Shown here: one piece after another, positions 28,099 to 37,095 of the stretch | How the letters are laid out: each line of letters opens with the position of its first letter | Numbering within the stretch: the stretch's first letter is position 1 | Assembly: GCF_014649695.1 (NCBI RefSeq) | Contig: NZ_BMTN01000003.1 | Coordinates: forward strand, 620,001 to 684,000 | Reading direction: 5' to 3' | DNA length: 64,000 nt | Source of the DNA: Streptomyces kurssanovii | GTDB taxonomy: Bacteria; Actinomycetota; Actinomycetes; Streptomycetales; Streptomycetaceae | Notes under the pieces: generated by a model | Database searches by the model: none | The model's input: only the letters and a program-made list of their open reading frames with translations | Told to the model about the DNA's origin: nothing | Made by a program: the position numbers and the translations under genes

Positions 28099-28128
28099 CG
28101 GGGCGGCCGGGTGCTCCCGGCCGCCCCG
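28099..28128 (+). terminator. Intrinsic terminator after the TerC-like gene
   Basis: Perfect 13-bp stem (28099-28111 with 28116-28128), 4-nt loop. Confidence 0.82.
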
Positions 28129-28178
28129 TCGCGTTATCCGCGGAACACCGGACGACCAGTGACAACGAGGGGTGGGGC

Positions 28179-28922
28179 ATGGCCATCTGGGACAACCTGT
28201 GGCGGGGCAGGGCTGCGCAGTTCGACTCGGGCAGCGCCGCCTCCAACTCCATCGAGCTGACCAGGCGGAATCCGTCCGTATCGCTCACCAAGCAGGGTGC
28301 GGCAAGCGGAAACCTGCGCGTCAACCTGTCCTGGCGGATGCGTTCCTCCGACATCGAGGGCCGCTCCCGGCAGAGCGGCCGACTGCTGCGCAACCCCCTG
28401 AAGCTCTTCCAGCCGGACGTCGTGCAGGCGCACACCCAGGGCGTGGTCAACGTCGACCTCGACCTGGGCTGCCTGTACGAGCTGACCGACGGCAGCAAGG
28501 GCGTGGTCCAGCCGCTCGGCAGCTTCTTCGGGGACCTGAACGGCCCGCCGTTCGTGAAGCTCAGCGGCGACGACCGGTTCGGTGCGCCCTCGGGAGAGAC
28601 GATCTTCGTCAATCTCGACCACCGGGAATCGATCAAGCGGCTGCTGTTCTTCGTCTACATCTACGACCAGACCCCGGCCTTCGACCGCACGCACGCCCAC
28701 GTCACGCTCTACCCGAGCAACGGCCCCCGCGTCGAGATAGAACTCGACGAACGCGCCCCGCAGGCGCGCTCCTGCGCGGTGTTCTCCGTGGAGAACACGA
28801 AGGGCGACCTGACGGTGCGCCGCGAGGTGAAGTTCGTCTACGGCTTCCAGGCGGAACTGGACCGCCTCTACGGCTGGGGCCTCCAATGGGGCCGCGGCTA
28901 CAAGTCCCAATCCCGCGCCTAG
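28179..28922 (+). CDS. TerA-like / TerD-superfamily protein
   Basis: A 247-residue protein with a single TerD-type beta-sandwich. An N-terminal 45 residues are variable; then Val-Asn-Val-Asp-Leu-Asp-Leu-Gly-Cys-Leu-Tyr and a Gly-Ser-Phe-Phe-Gly-Asp-Leu-Asn metal-site segment are seen, with Phe-Val-Tyr-Ile-Tyr-Asp in the core. It resembles TerA more than TerD. Likely part of the same stress complex. Confidence 0.72.
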   Translation: MAIWDNLWRGRAAQFDSGSAASNSIELTRRNPSVSLTKQGAASGNLRVNLSWRMRSSDIEGRSRQSGRLLRNPLKLFQPDVVQAHTQGVVNVDLDLGCLYELTDGSKGVVQPLGSFFGDLNGPPFVKLSGDDRFGAPSGETIFVNLDHRESIKRLLFFVYIYDQTPAFDRTHAHVTLYPSNGPRVEIELDERAPQARSCAVFSVENTKGDLTVRREVKFVYGFQAELDRLYGWGLQWGRGYKSQSRA

Positions 28923-29462
28923 CCCTCCCCGGGCGGGCCAGGCCTTCGCCCGGGATGCGTTCCCGGGGGCCGGCCCCGCTGGGCGGGCGGGCCTTCGCCG
29001 GGGCGGCACCCGCCGGGCAGGCCGGCCTTCGCCGGGGCCTTCGCGGGGGCTTCTACGGGCCTGCAACCGCCTGATGGGCTTGGGCTTTGTCATCGCGCCT
29101 CAGTCGCCGGCGAGGCTGAAAGTGGCCCAGGGCGGGCTGGGGTTCGCCGGGGGGTGCGCCCAGGCCGAGGGGGCGGGGTCCGGGGCGGAGCCCCGCTACC
29201 GGGCCCGGGTGGCTACCGGGCGAGTGCCCTTTCCGGGGACCTGGCCTTCGCCAGGTGGCGTGGTCTTCGAGGGGGCGCTGGCCCCGGCGCGGGCCGGTCC
29301 TCGCCCGGGGGCTTGCGCGGGCGGGCCTTCGCCGGGTGGTGCGCCCGGGCCGAGGGGCCAGACCTTCGGGCCACTTTCAGCCTCGCCGGCGGTTGAGGCG
29401 CGGGGTGGGGGGCGGAGCCCCGCTACCGGGCCGGGGGCGCGGGGCCGGAGCCCCGGCCGGGG
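28923..29462. repeat. Gene-free 540-bp block of GC-rich repeats with an inverted 34-bp pair
   Basis: No gene. Two 34-bp arms, 29094-29127 and 29369-29402, are inverted copies with 2 mismatches; the same element occurs once at 10424-10457. Between and around them GGCCTTCGCCGGG-like units recur at least six times, with GGCGGAGCCCCGCTACCGGG twice (near 29190 and 29420). It looks like stacked intergenic repeat insertions between two Ter genes, and could fold into a large stem when transcribed. Confidence 0.65.
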
Positions 29463-30245
29463 CTACGGGCGCTGGAACTGCGGTCCCATCGGCGGCAGCC
29501 GGAAGCTCGGGTCGGGGGCGTACGCCGCCGCCGCGGCCGGCTGCGGATAGCCGTACGCGGGCTGCGGCGCCGCCGGCACGTACGCGGGCGCGGGCTGCGT
29601 CACGTCCGACGGCGGATAGCCGTACGACGGCGCGGCCGGCGCGGAAGGTTCAGCAGGCGCCATCGGCGCCTCCGCCTCCGCCTCCGCCTCCGTCTCCTCC
29701 ACCGAGATCCCGAACGCCGTCGCGAGCCCCACCAGCCCCGTCGGGTAGCCCTGCGCCACCGCGCGGAACTTCCAGCCGTCGCCGCGCCGGTACAGCTCAC
29801 CGCAGATGATCGCCGTCTCCTCGCCGGTCTCCGGCTTCACGTCGAAGACGGCCAGCGGCTCCCCGCCGGTCGGCGCGGCAGCGTCATGGATAAGTATCCG
29901 CAGGTCACGTACGTGCTCGAAGGTGCCGCCGTCCGACGACGCCGCGATCACCACCTGGTCCACCGACGGGTCCAGCGCGGCCAGGTCGGCCTCGACCGTG
30001 TCGGTCAGGTGGTCGCCGACGTGCTTCTTCGGCAGCCGCCGCACCAGCCCGGACGGGTGCCGTGGCTGGTTGTAGAAGACGAAGTCCTCGTCCGAGCGCA
30101 CGCGCCCGTCACCGCCGAGCAGCAGGGCGGAAGCGTCGACGTCGGGGACCGCCGCGCCCGGCGTCCAGCACAGCACGGCACGTACCGCCCTGGCATCAAG
30201 AGGGACGTTCGAGCCCTTCAGCATCGCGTGCGTCATACCGGTCAT
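29463..30245 (-). CDS. TerD-like protein with Pro/Tyr/Ala-rich C-terminal tail
   Basis: A 260-residue protein: a TerD-type domain (about 1-175; Val-Asp-Ala-Ser-Ala-Leu-Leu-Leu, Gly-Asp-His-Leu-Thr-Asp, Gly-Glu-Leu-Tyr-Arg-Arg) followed by an acidic Glu-Ala hinge and about 75 residues of Pro, Tyr, Gln and Ala with Tyr-Gly-Tyr-Pro repeats. The tail is probably disordered and may mediate assembly. Start could be the first Met or the Met three codons later. Divergent from the CitE-like gene, so the Ter proteins and the enzyme trio may share the 203-bp promoter region. Confidence 0.82.
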   Translation of the reverse strand: MTGMTHAMLKGSNVPLDARAVRAVLCWTPGAAVPDVDASALLLGGDGRVRSDEDFVFYNQPRHPSGLVRRLPKKHVGDHLTDTVEADLAALDPSVDQVVIAASSDGGTFEHVRDLRILIHDAAAPTGGEPLAVFDVKPETGEETAIICGELYRRGDGWKFRAVAQGYPTGLVGLATAFGISVEETEAEAEAEAPMAPAEPSAPAAPSYGYPPSDVTQPAPAYVPAAPQPAYGYPQPAAAAAYAPDPSFRLPPMGPQFQRP

Positions 30246-30448
30246 CCTGCCTGGCCGAGGGGCCCCGGGACAACGCGGGGCCCAGTTCCCGCACGTGCCG
30301 CGCCCGGCGCGGCCACTCGTACGGCATGGTCGAGAAGCGGACGAGTTACCCGGAGTTCATGCACTTGGGGAACTCTGGACACCTGTGCTTACGTACTATT
30401 ACCGGCCACATGTTGTCAGGCCCGAAGCGGCAGTACGGGGGATCTCTT

Positions 30449-31612
30449 ATGCGTCATTTCGGGCACATCCCGCCCGCGGAGAGGGCGAGGCTGTTCCACC
30501 AGGAGCCGTGCGACTTCGGCGCGGAATCGCCGGCCCGGACGCTGGCGGCAGCGCTGGGCGCCACTCTCTACAGCCCGGCCACCCGGCCGAAGCTGGCCGA
30601 CGACGTGCTCAAGCAGGCGGCGCGCGGAGTCGTCTCCATGGTGCTGTGCCTGGAGGACTCCATCGATGACGCCGAGGTCGTCGACGGCGAGGCGAACCTC
30701 GTCCGGCAGTTCACCGACCTCGACGCGCGGGGCGTGGAAGTGCCGCTGCTCTTCATCCGGGTCCGCACTCCCGACCAGATCCCGGACCTCGTGAGGCGCC
30801 TGGGGCCATCGGGACGGCTGCTGTCCGGATTCGTACTGCCGAAGTTCACCGAGGAGCGCGGCGTCCCGTTCCTCGAGGCCCTCGTGACCGCGGAGGCCGC
30901 CGGCGGTCGGCGGCTGTTCGCGATGCCCGTCCTGGAGTCGCCCGAGCTGCTGCACCTGGAGACCAGGACGGAGGCGCTCACCGGCATCGCGCGCACCATC
31001 GACAAGTACCGCGACCGGGTCCTCGCGCTGCGGCTCGGCGTCACCGACTTCTGCTCCGCGTACGGGCTGCGCCGCTCGCCCGACATGACCGCCTACGACG
31101 TGCGGATCGTGACGTCCGTGATCGCCGACGTGGTCAACGTGCTCGGCCGCTCCGACGGCACGGGCTTCACCATCACCGGGCCGGTCTGGGAGTACTTCAG
31201 GTCGCAGGAGCGCATGTTCAAGCCGCAGCTGCGCCGCAGCCCGTTCCTCGAGGGGCGGGCCGAGGAACTGCGCACCGCGCTGATCGAGCACGACCTCGAC
31301 GGGCTGCTCCGCGAGATCGAGCTGGACCGGGCCAACGGCCTGATGGGCAAGACCTGCATCCACCCCTCCCACGTCCTGCCGGTCCACGCGCTGTCCGTGG
31401 TCAGCCACGAGGAGTTCAGCGACGCCCAGGACATCCTGCGGCCGGAACGCGGCGGTGGCGGGGTGCTGCGCTCCGCGTACACGAACAAGATGAACGAGGT
31501 GAAGCCGCACCGCGCCTGGGCCGAGCGGACCCTCCTGCGCGCCGAGGTCTTCGGCGTGGCCAAGGAGGACATCGGCTTCGTGGAGCTGCTCGCGGCCGGG
31601 CTCACCGACTGA
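30449..31612 (+). CDS. CitE-like HpcH/HpaI aldolase of the Ter biosynthetic module
   Basis: A 387-residue TIM-barrel lyase-family protein. The signature Cys-Leu-Glu69-Asp70-Ser-Ile carries likely Mg2+-binding acids; Phe-Ile-Arg-Val-Arg-Thr provides the substrate Arg. In published comparative work on Ter systems (Anantharaman, Iyer and Aravind) such a CitE-like enzyme, PRTases and a HAD phosphatase form a module predicted to make a nucleoside-like metabolite. ATG 30449 follows GGGGGAT. Its TGA overlaps the next ATG (TGATG), giving a coupled trio. Confidence 0.8.
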   Translation: MRHFGHIPPAERARLFHQEPCDFGAESPARTLAAALGATLYSPATRPKLADDVLKQAARGVVSMVLCLEDSIDDAEVVDGEANLVRQFTDLDARGVEVPLLFIRVRTPDQIPDLVRRLGPSGRLLSGFVLPKFTEERGVPFLEALVTAEAAGGRRLFAMPVLESPELLHLETRTEALTGIARTIDKYRDRVLALRLGVTDFCSAYGLRRSPDMTAYDVRIVTSVIADVVNVLGRSDGTGFTITGPVWEYFRSQERMFKPQLRRSPFLEGRAEELRTALIEHDLDGLLREIELDRANGLMGKTCIHPSHVLPVHALSVVSHEEFSDAQDILRPERGGGGVLRSAYTNKMNEVKPHRAWAERTLLRAEVFGVAKEDIGFVELLAAGLTD

Positions 31613-34188
31613 TGACGCCGAAGGGACCGATGACGACGAGGGACGAGGAGAACGTGGTGTGGTCGGGAAGCTGGGTCGCGGAGCGGCTCGGAGTCTTTCT
31701 CGTCGGTGACGAGGGACTCCAGGAGCTGCTGGGCCTCGCCCTGCGCCGCAACCCGAAGCGGGCGCACCTGCTCGTGTCGAACGTGCTGGGCAAGCATGTG
31801 CCCCAGCAGCCGCTGGTGGTCTGGCGCGCGGGGCACGACCTCGGTGTGCGGGTCCGCGACCTGCTCGGCACGGACGAGTGCCGGCGCGCGGTCGTCCTCG
31901 GATACGCGGAGACCGCGACCGGGCTGGGCCACGCCGTCGCGGACGGCATCGGCCTCGCCCCCTACCTGCACTCCACACGCCGCCCCGTGGACGGCGTGAC
32001 GGCCGCCGGCGGCTTCGAGGAGTCCCACTCGCACGCCACCTCCCACCTGCTGCTGCCCGAGGACCCGGCGCTGCTGGACCGGCCGGGCCCCCTGGTCCTC
32101 GTCGACGACGAGTTCTCCACGGGCAACACCGTTCTCAACACCATCCGCGACCTGCACGCCCGCTACCCGCGTGAGCGGTACGTGGTCGTGGCGCTGGTCG
32201 ACATGCGTTCCGCGTCCGACCTGGGCCGGCTGGACGCCTTCGCCGAGGAGATCGGCGCCCGTGTCGACCTGGTGGCCATGGCCTCCGGCACCGTCCGCCT
32301 CCCGGACGGCGTCCTGGAGAAGGGCCAGGCCCTGGTCGCGGCGCACGAACGGGCACCGGCGGTCGCCGGGGCCCCGCACGGCCCCGCGGGAGCCGGCGCG
32401 CCCCGGCACACGCGGGTCGACCTCGAGTGGCCCGCCGGCGTCCCCGACGGCGGCAGACACGGCTTCACACCCGAGCACCGCACGGCGCTGGAGGCCGCGC
32501 TGCCCGGCATGGCGGCCCGGATAGCCGACGCACTCGGCACCGCGCCGGCCGCCCGGGGCACTGGCGGAACGCGCCGGGTCCTGGTCCTCGGCAACGAGGA
32601 GCTCATGTACGCGCCGCTGCGGCTGGCCGTTGCCCTCCAGCAGAACGGCCACGCCGGGACGGTCCAGGAGACCGGGGCGCGGACGGCTTCCGCTCCGGCG
32701 GCCCGTACCGAGGTGTACTACTCCACCACGACCCGCTCGCCCGTCCTCGCCGTCGACGACCCCGGCTACGCGATACGCACCCGGCTCGTCTTCCCCGCCC
32801 ACGACGATCCGGCCGACGGGCCCGGCGAGCGCTACGCGTACAACGTGGCCGGCGCCGGATTCGACGCCGTCGTCGCCGTCGTCGACTCGACGGCCGACAC
32901 CCCCCAGCTGCACGCCCCCGACGGCCTGCTGGCCCAGCTCGCCGCCCACACCGGGCACGTCGTGCTCGCCGTCGTCCCCAGCTACGTACCGGGGGTCCCC
33001 GGCCACGTACCGGAACATCACGCGCCCGAAGGACCTGAAAGGCCCTCCATGCTGCCCCAGCCGCTCCGCGGACCCGACTTCTCCTCCTATGCGCCGGAGG
33101 AGGTCGGCTGGCTGCTCCAGGACCTCTCGGAGGTGGAGCTCGAGGCACCCACGGAGGAGCGCGAGGAAGCCATCCAGAGCGGCGGCGCGCACTACGCCGA
33201 GTCGCTGCCCGTCGAGTACCAGCCGAACGAGCAGTACCAGCAGCTGTTCGAGACCGCGCTCACGGCCTCCGCGGCACGCATCGCCCGCGCCGTCGGCACC
33301 GTCACCGACACCGTCCTCGCCGAGCGGACGCCGCGCCCCGTGCTCGTCTCGCTGGCCCGCGCCGGCACACCCGTCGGCGTGCTGATGCGCCGCTGGGCCC
33401 GGCACCGGCACGGTCTGGACCTGCCGCACTACGCCGTGTCCATCGTGCGCGGCCGGGGCATCGACGCCAACGCCCTGCGCTGGCTCGCCGAGCACCACGA
33501 CCCGGCCGACGTCGTGTTCGTCGACGGCTGGACCGGCAAGGGAGCGATCACCCGCGAACTGGCGGAGGCCCTGCGGGACTTCCCCGGCTTCGACCCCGAG
33601 ATCGCGGTCCTCGCCGACCCCGGCGGCTGTGTACGCACCTACGGCACCCGCGAGGACTTCCTCATCCCCTCCGCCTGCCTCAACTCCACCGTCTCCGGCC
33701 TGATATCCCGCACCGTCCTGAGAGCCGACCTGGTCGGTCCCGACGACTTCCACGGCGCGAAGTTCTACCGTGAACTCGCCGGTTCCGACGTCTCCGGCCA
33801 CTTCCTCGACACCGTCGCCGCCCGCTTCGACGAGGTCATGTCCGCCGTCGACGCCGACGTCAAGGAACTGCTGTCCGCAGACCGCACCCCCACCTGGGAA
33901 GGCTGGGGCGCCGTGGAGCGGATCAGCGAGGAGTACGGCATCCACGACGTCAACCTCGTGAAGCCCGGCGTCGGTGAGACCACCCGGGTCCTGCTGCGCC
34001 GCGTCCCTTGGAAGATCCTCGCGAGCCGCGGCGCCGGTGCCGACCTCGACCACGTACGGCTGCTGGCGGAGCAGCGCGGCGTACCGGTCGAGGAGGTCGA
34101 CGAACTCCCCTACAGCAGCGTCGGGTTGATCCACCCCAAGTACACCCGCGGCGCCACCGGCGCCGACGGCAGGGCGGTGGCGAAGTGA
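31612..34188 (+). CDS. PRTase-TRSP-StiP fusion protein of the Ter module
   Basis: An 858-residue multidomain protein. Residues about 1-230 form a phosphoribosyltransferase domain with PRPP loop Val-Asp165-Asp166-Glu-Phe-Ser-Thr-Gly-Asn-Thr; about 270-475 matches the TRSP region that follows such domains; about 480-850 is the StiP/second PRTase-like domain (Tyr-Ala-Pro-Glu-Glu-Val near its start, Asp-Gly-Trp-Thr-Gly-Lys-Gly in its core). An internal ATG at 33049 marks where StiP would begin if it were a separate gene. Role: predicted transfer of phosphoribose in synthesis of an unknown metabolite; the protease name of StiP is only by annotation history. Coupled at both ends to neighbours. Confidence 0.78.
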   Translation: MTPKGPMTTRDEENVVWSGSWVAERLGVFLVGDEGLQELLGLALRRNPKRAHLLVSNVLGKHVPQQPLVVWRAGHDLGVRVRDLLGTDECRRAVVLGYAETATGLGHAVADGIGLAPYLHSTRRPVDGVTAAGGFEESHSHATSHLLLPEDPALLDRPGPLVLVDDEFSTGNTVLNTIRDLHARYPRERYVVVALVDMRSASDLGRLDAFAEEIGARVDLVAMASGTVRLPDGVLEKGQALVAAHERAPAVAGAPHGPAGAGAPRHTRVDLEWPAGVPDGGRHGFTPEHRTALEAALPGMAARIADALGTAPAARGTGGTRRVLVLGNEELMYAPLRLAVALQQNGHAGTVQETGARTASAPAARTEVYYSTTTRSPVLAVDDPGYAIRTRLVFPAHDDPADGPGERYAYNVAGAGFDAVVAVVDSTADTPQLHAPDGLLAQLAAHTGHVVLAVVPSYVPGVPGHVPEHHAPEGPERPSMLPQPLRGPDFSSYAPEEVGWLLQDLSEVELEAPTEEREEAIQSGGAHYAESLPVEYQPNEQYQQLFETALTASAARIARAVGTVTDTVLAERTPRPVLVSLARAGTPVGVLMRRWARHRHGLDLPHYAVSIVRGRGIDANALRWLAEHHDPADVVFVDGWTGKGAITRELAEALRDFPGFDPEIAVLADPGGCVRTYGTREDFLIPSACLNSTVSGLISRTVLRADLVGPDDFHGAKFYRELAGSDVSGHFLDTVAARFDEVMSAVDADVKELLSADRTPTWEGWGAVERISEEYGIHDVNLVKPGVGETTRVLLRRVPWKILASRGAGADLDHVRLLAEQRGVPVEEVDELPYSSVGLIHPKYTRGATGADGRAVAK

Positions 34189-35066
34189 CCGTCCTCGTCG
34201 CCAGCGACCTCGACCGCACCCTCATCTACTCGAACGCGGCGCTCGGCCTCGGCATGCCCGACGCGGTCGCACCCCGGCTGCTCTGCGTCGAGGTGCACGA
34301 GCACAAGCCCCTGTCGTACATGACCGAGCGGGCGGCGGGGCTGCTCACCAAGCTCGCCCAGGACACCGTCTTCGTACCGACGACGACCCGCACCCGCAAG
34401 CAGTACCAGCGCATCAGCCTGCCCGGCCTGCCGCCCAAGTACGCGATCTGCGCCAACGGCGGGCATCTGCTGGTCGACGGCATCAGCGACCGCGACTGGC
34501 GCGAGGCGGTCGCCGCCCGGCTGGCCGCCGAGTGCGCACCCCTCGACGAGGTCCGGGCCCATCTGAACAGGACCGCGGACCCGGCCTGGCTGCGCAAGGA
34601 ACGCGTCGCGGAGGACCTGTTCGCGTATCTCGTCGTCGAGCGGCAACTGCTGCCGGACGACTGGGTCAGGGAGCTCGGCGTGTGGGCGGAGGCCCGCGGA
34701 TGGACCGTCTCCCTCCAGGGACGCAAGATCTACGCCGTTCCCAAGCCGCTCACCAAGAGCGCCGCCGTGCGCGAGGTCGCCCGCCGTACCGGAGCCGGGC
34801 TGACGCTCGCCGCGGGCGACTCCCTCCTCGACGCCGACCTGCTGCTCGCCGCCGACCTGGCCTGGCGGCCCGGACACGGTGAGCTCGCCGAGGCCGGCTG
34901 GGGGGCCGAACACGTCGTCGCGCTGCCGCAGATGGGCGTCGCGGCGGGCGAGGAGATCCTGCGGCTGCTGCGGCAGGAGGCCCGCCGCTTCCGCCGCGAA
35001 CGACAGGGCATCGACTCCGTGGTCATCCCGCCGCCGGCGGGCGGTGTGGGGTCGGCGCCGGCGTGA
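34185..35066 (+). CDS. HAD-superfamily phosphatase of the Ter module
   Basis: A 293-residue HAD hydrolase: motif I Asp8-Leu-Asp10-Arg-Thr, a cap domain in the middle, motif III Lys in Pro-Lys-Pro-Leu-Thr-Lys-Ser and motif IV Ala-Gly-Asp-Ser-Leu-Leu-Asp-Ala-Asp. It would remove a phosphate from the product of the upstream enzymes (family-based inference). GTG 34185 overlaps the upstream stop (GTGA). The last ten residues run into a repeat region and may be recent additions. Confidence 0.8.
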   Translation: MTVLVASDLDRTLIYSNAALGLGMPDAVAPRLLCVEVHEHKPLSYMTERAAGLLTKLAQDTVFVPTTTRTRKQYQRISLPGLPPKYAICANGGHLLVDGISDRDWREAVAARLAAECAPLDEVRAHLNRTADPAWLRKERVAEDLFAYLVVERQLLPDDWVRELGVWAEARGWTVSLQGRKIYAVPKPLTKSAAVREVARRTGAGLTLAAGDSLLDADLLLAADLAWRPGHGELAEAGWGAEHVVALPQMGVAAGEEILRLLRQEARRFRRERQGIDSVVIPPPAGGVGSAPA

Positions 35067-35239
35067 TCCTGCGCCGGGCGGGGGTGCCGGCCGGGCTCGG
35101 ACGTGATCCCGCGCCGGGCGGGGTTGCCCGGCCCGGTCCCGTGGTCCGCGCCCGGGTGCCGGTGTCGGCCCGGGACCGAGTGGCCACGCGCCCGACGGGC
35201 GGGACGCTCAGCCCCGGCGTGATCCCGCGCCGGGCCTGA
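35061..35239. repeat. Short direct repeats between convergent HAD and DedA genes
   Basis: The unit CGTGATCCCGCGCCGGGC occurs at about 35062 (one mismatch), 35102 and 35219. The first copy overlaps the 3' end of the HAD gene and the third encodes the C-terminus of the DedA protein, so both gene ends have been shaped by the repeat. Confidence 0.55.
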
Positions 35240-35843
35240 GCAGCCGCACGGCCGCGAACAGCAGCACGGCCACCACGGCGGCCACCAGCACCGCCTTGGA
35301 GTACGCGGAGACATAACCGGTCACGTCCTCCCACCTCTCGCCGAGCGTGTGACCGGCGAGGACGAAGACCGTGTTCCAGATCGCGCTGCCGAGCGTGGTG
35401 AGCGTCAGGAACAGAGGCAGCGACATCCGCTCCACACCGGCCGGCACGGAGATGAGGGACCGGAAGAGCGGGATCATCCGCCCGAAGAACACCGCCTTCG
35501 CCCCGTGCCGGGCGAACCACGCTTCCGTGCGCTCGATGTCCGCGACCTTCAGCAGGGGCAGCCGGGACGCGATCGCCACCGTACGGTCCCGGCCCAGCAG
35601 CGCCCCGATCCCGTACAGCGCCAGAGCGCCGATCACGGACCCGGCCGTCGTCCACAGCAGTACGGCGACGAGCCCCATCTGCCCGCTGCTCGCCGCGAAA
35701 CCCGCCAGCGGCAGGATCACCTCGCTGGGCAGGGGTGGGAACAGGTTCTCCAAGGCGATGGCGATCCCCGCCCCCGGTGCGCCGAGGGTTTCCATCAGGC
35801 TGTTGATCCAGCCCGGTGCGCTGCTTTCGATGCCGCTGCTCAT
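35208..35843 (-). CDS. DedA-family membrane protein
   Basis: A 211-residue membrane protein with the DedA/SNARE-associated (VTT) layout: re-entrant Glu-Asn-Leu-Phe-Pro-Pro-Leu-Pro-Ser-Glu, then Phe-Phe-Gly-Arg-Met-Ile-Pro-Leu-Phe-Arg-Ser, and three terminal helices. Family members act as phospholipid or undecaprenyl-phosphate transporters. The Arg-rich last residues lie in a DNA repeat. Divergent from the following kinase gene. Confidence 0.87.
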   Translation of the reverse strand: MSSGIESSAPGWINSLMETLGAPGAGIAIALENLFPPLPSEVILPLAGFAASSGQMGLVAVLLWTTAGSVIGALALYGIGALLGRDRTVAIASRLPLLKVADIERTEAWFARHGAKAVFFGRMIPLFRSLISVPAGVERMSLPLFLTLTTLGSAIWNTVFVLAGHTLGERWEDVTGYVSAYSKAVLVAAVVAVLLFAAVRLLRPGAGSRRG

Positions 35844-35952
35844 GCCTCGAACCTAGGCAGGCGAAGCTGAAGGCACCCTGAAGGCGACCGCACACCTTCC
35901 TGCGGTTTTCCGCAGTGTGCCGGGCGGGTCCCACCGGCTAGCGTGACGGATC

Positions 35953-37095
35953 ATGAAGGCACTGGCGGTGCGGGGCGCCCGGTACGCGGTGGGACTTCTC
36001 CTCGGGGCGCTGACCGCCGTGGTGGAGCTGCTCTTCGCGCTGCTCGGCGGAGCCGTCCTGCTGCTGGTGCTGGCCTGGCCGCGCGGCCGACGCGCCGTGC
36101 AGCGGCCGCTGGGCGGCATCGCCACCCGCCTCGCCCACCTCGAGCGGCGCAGGCTCGCCCGTTTCCTCGGGGCGCGCATCTCCTCCTCGTACGGCAGCGC
36201 ACACGCCGCGCGGTACGTCGTCGCCCGCTGGCCGCTGGGAATGCTCGGCGGGCTCGTGATCTTCTGTGTGCTGCTCGGCCTGCTGTACGCGGGATACGCC
36301 GCGCTCGGCTGGACCGTCGACGACATCGACTACCCGTGGGCGGTCGCCGGGACCGGTCTGGTCGGACTGTTCCTCGTCTTCCTCGCCGTCCAGAGCGTCT
36401 TCGGACTCGCCCTGCTCGAAGGGCATCTGGCCCGCCGGCTCCTCGGCCCGAGCCACCACGACGAACTGGAACGGCGCATCGCCCAACTCGCCACCACCCG
36501 CGCCGGGATGATGGACGCGGTCGACGGCGAACGCCGCCGTATCGAACGCGACCTCCACGACGGCGTCCAGCAGCGGCTCGTCGCCCTCGGCATGCTCCTC
36601 GGCCGTGCCCGCCGCAGCCGCGACCCCGACCGCGCCGCCCAACTCCTCCTCCAGGCCCACGAGGAGAGCCGCCGCGCCCTCGCCGAACTGCGCGACGTCG
36701 CCTGGCGCATCTACCCGACCGTGCTGGACGAGGCGGGACTTCGCGCCGCCCTGGAGACCGTCGCGGAACGCACCCCGCTGCCCGTGCACCTCACGTACGA
36801 GGTCCAGGAGCCACCCGGGTCCCGGCAGGTCGAGACCGTCGCGTACTTCGTCGTCTGCGAGTCCGTCACCAACGTCGTGAAGCACGCGGGCGCCACCCGC
36901 ATCGCCGTCACGCTGCGCCGCGAGGGCCCGACACTCGCGCTGCGCGTCGAGGACGACGGGGTGGGCGGCGCGGACCCCGCCGGCGGCGGACTGACGGGCC
37001 TGGCGAGCCGGGTCGCCGCACTCGACGGCCGCTTCCGGGTCGACAGCCCGGCCGGCGGTCCCACCACCGTCACCGCGGAGCTGCCGTGCGTCTGA
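35953..37095 (+). CDS. Sensor histidine kinase (HisKA_3 type)
   Basis: A 380-residue kinase with four membrane helices (pairs at about 10-42 and 95-155), HisKA_3 with His202 in Glu-Arg-Asp-Leu-His-Asp-Gly-Val-Gln-Gln-Arg, and a HATPase domain. Its end overlaps the regulator start by 10 nt. No extracellular sensor, so the signal is membrane-linked or internal. Confidence 0.87.
   Translation: MKALAVRGARYAVGLLLGALTAVVELLFALLGGAVLLLVLAWPRGRRAVQRPLGGIATRLAHLERRRLARFLGARISSSYGSAHAARYVVARWPLGMLGGLVIFCVLLGLLYAGYAALGWTVDDIDYPWAVAGTGLVGLFLVFLAVQSVFGLALLEGHLARRLLGPSHHDELERRIAQLATTRAGMMDAVDGERRRIERDLHDGVQQRLVALGMLLGRARRSRDPDRAAQLLLQAHEESRRALAELRDVAWRIYPTVLDEAGLRAALETVAERTPLPVHLTYEVQEPPGSRQVETVAYFVVCESVTNVVKHAGATRIAVTLRREGPTLALRVEDDGVGGADPAGGGLTGLASRVAALDGRFRVDSPAGGPTTVTAELPCV

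Noticed and set aside
30376-30399. TGGACA/TACTAT as the promoter of the CitE-like gene
   Set aside because: The boxes are only 12 bp apart, too close for a sigma-70-type promoter.
31093-34134. A 1013-codon open frame on the minus strand opposite the Ter enzyme genes
   Set aside because: It mirrors the high-G+C third-position bias of the real plus-strand genes, has no domain and no RBS.
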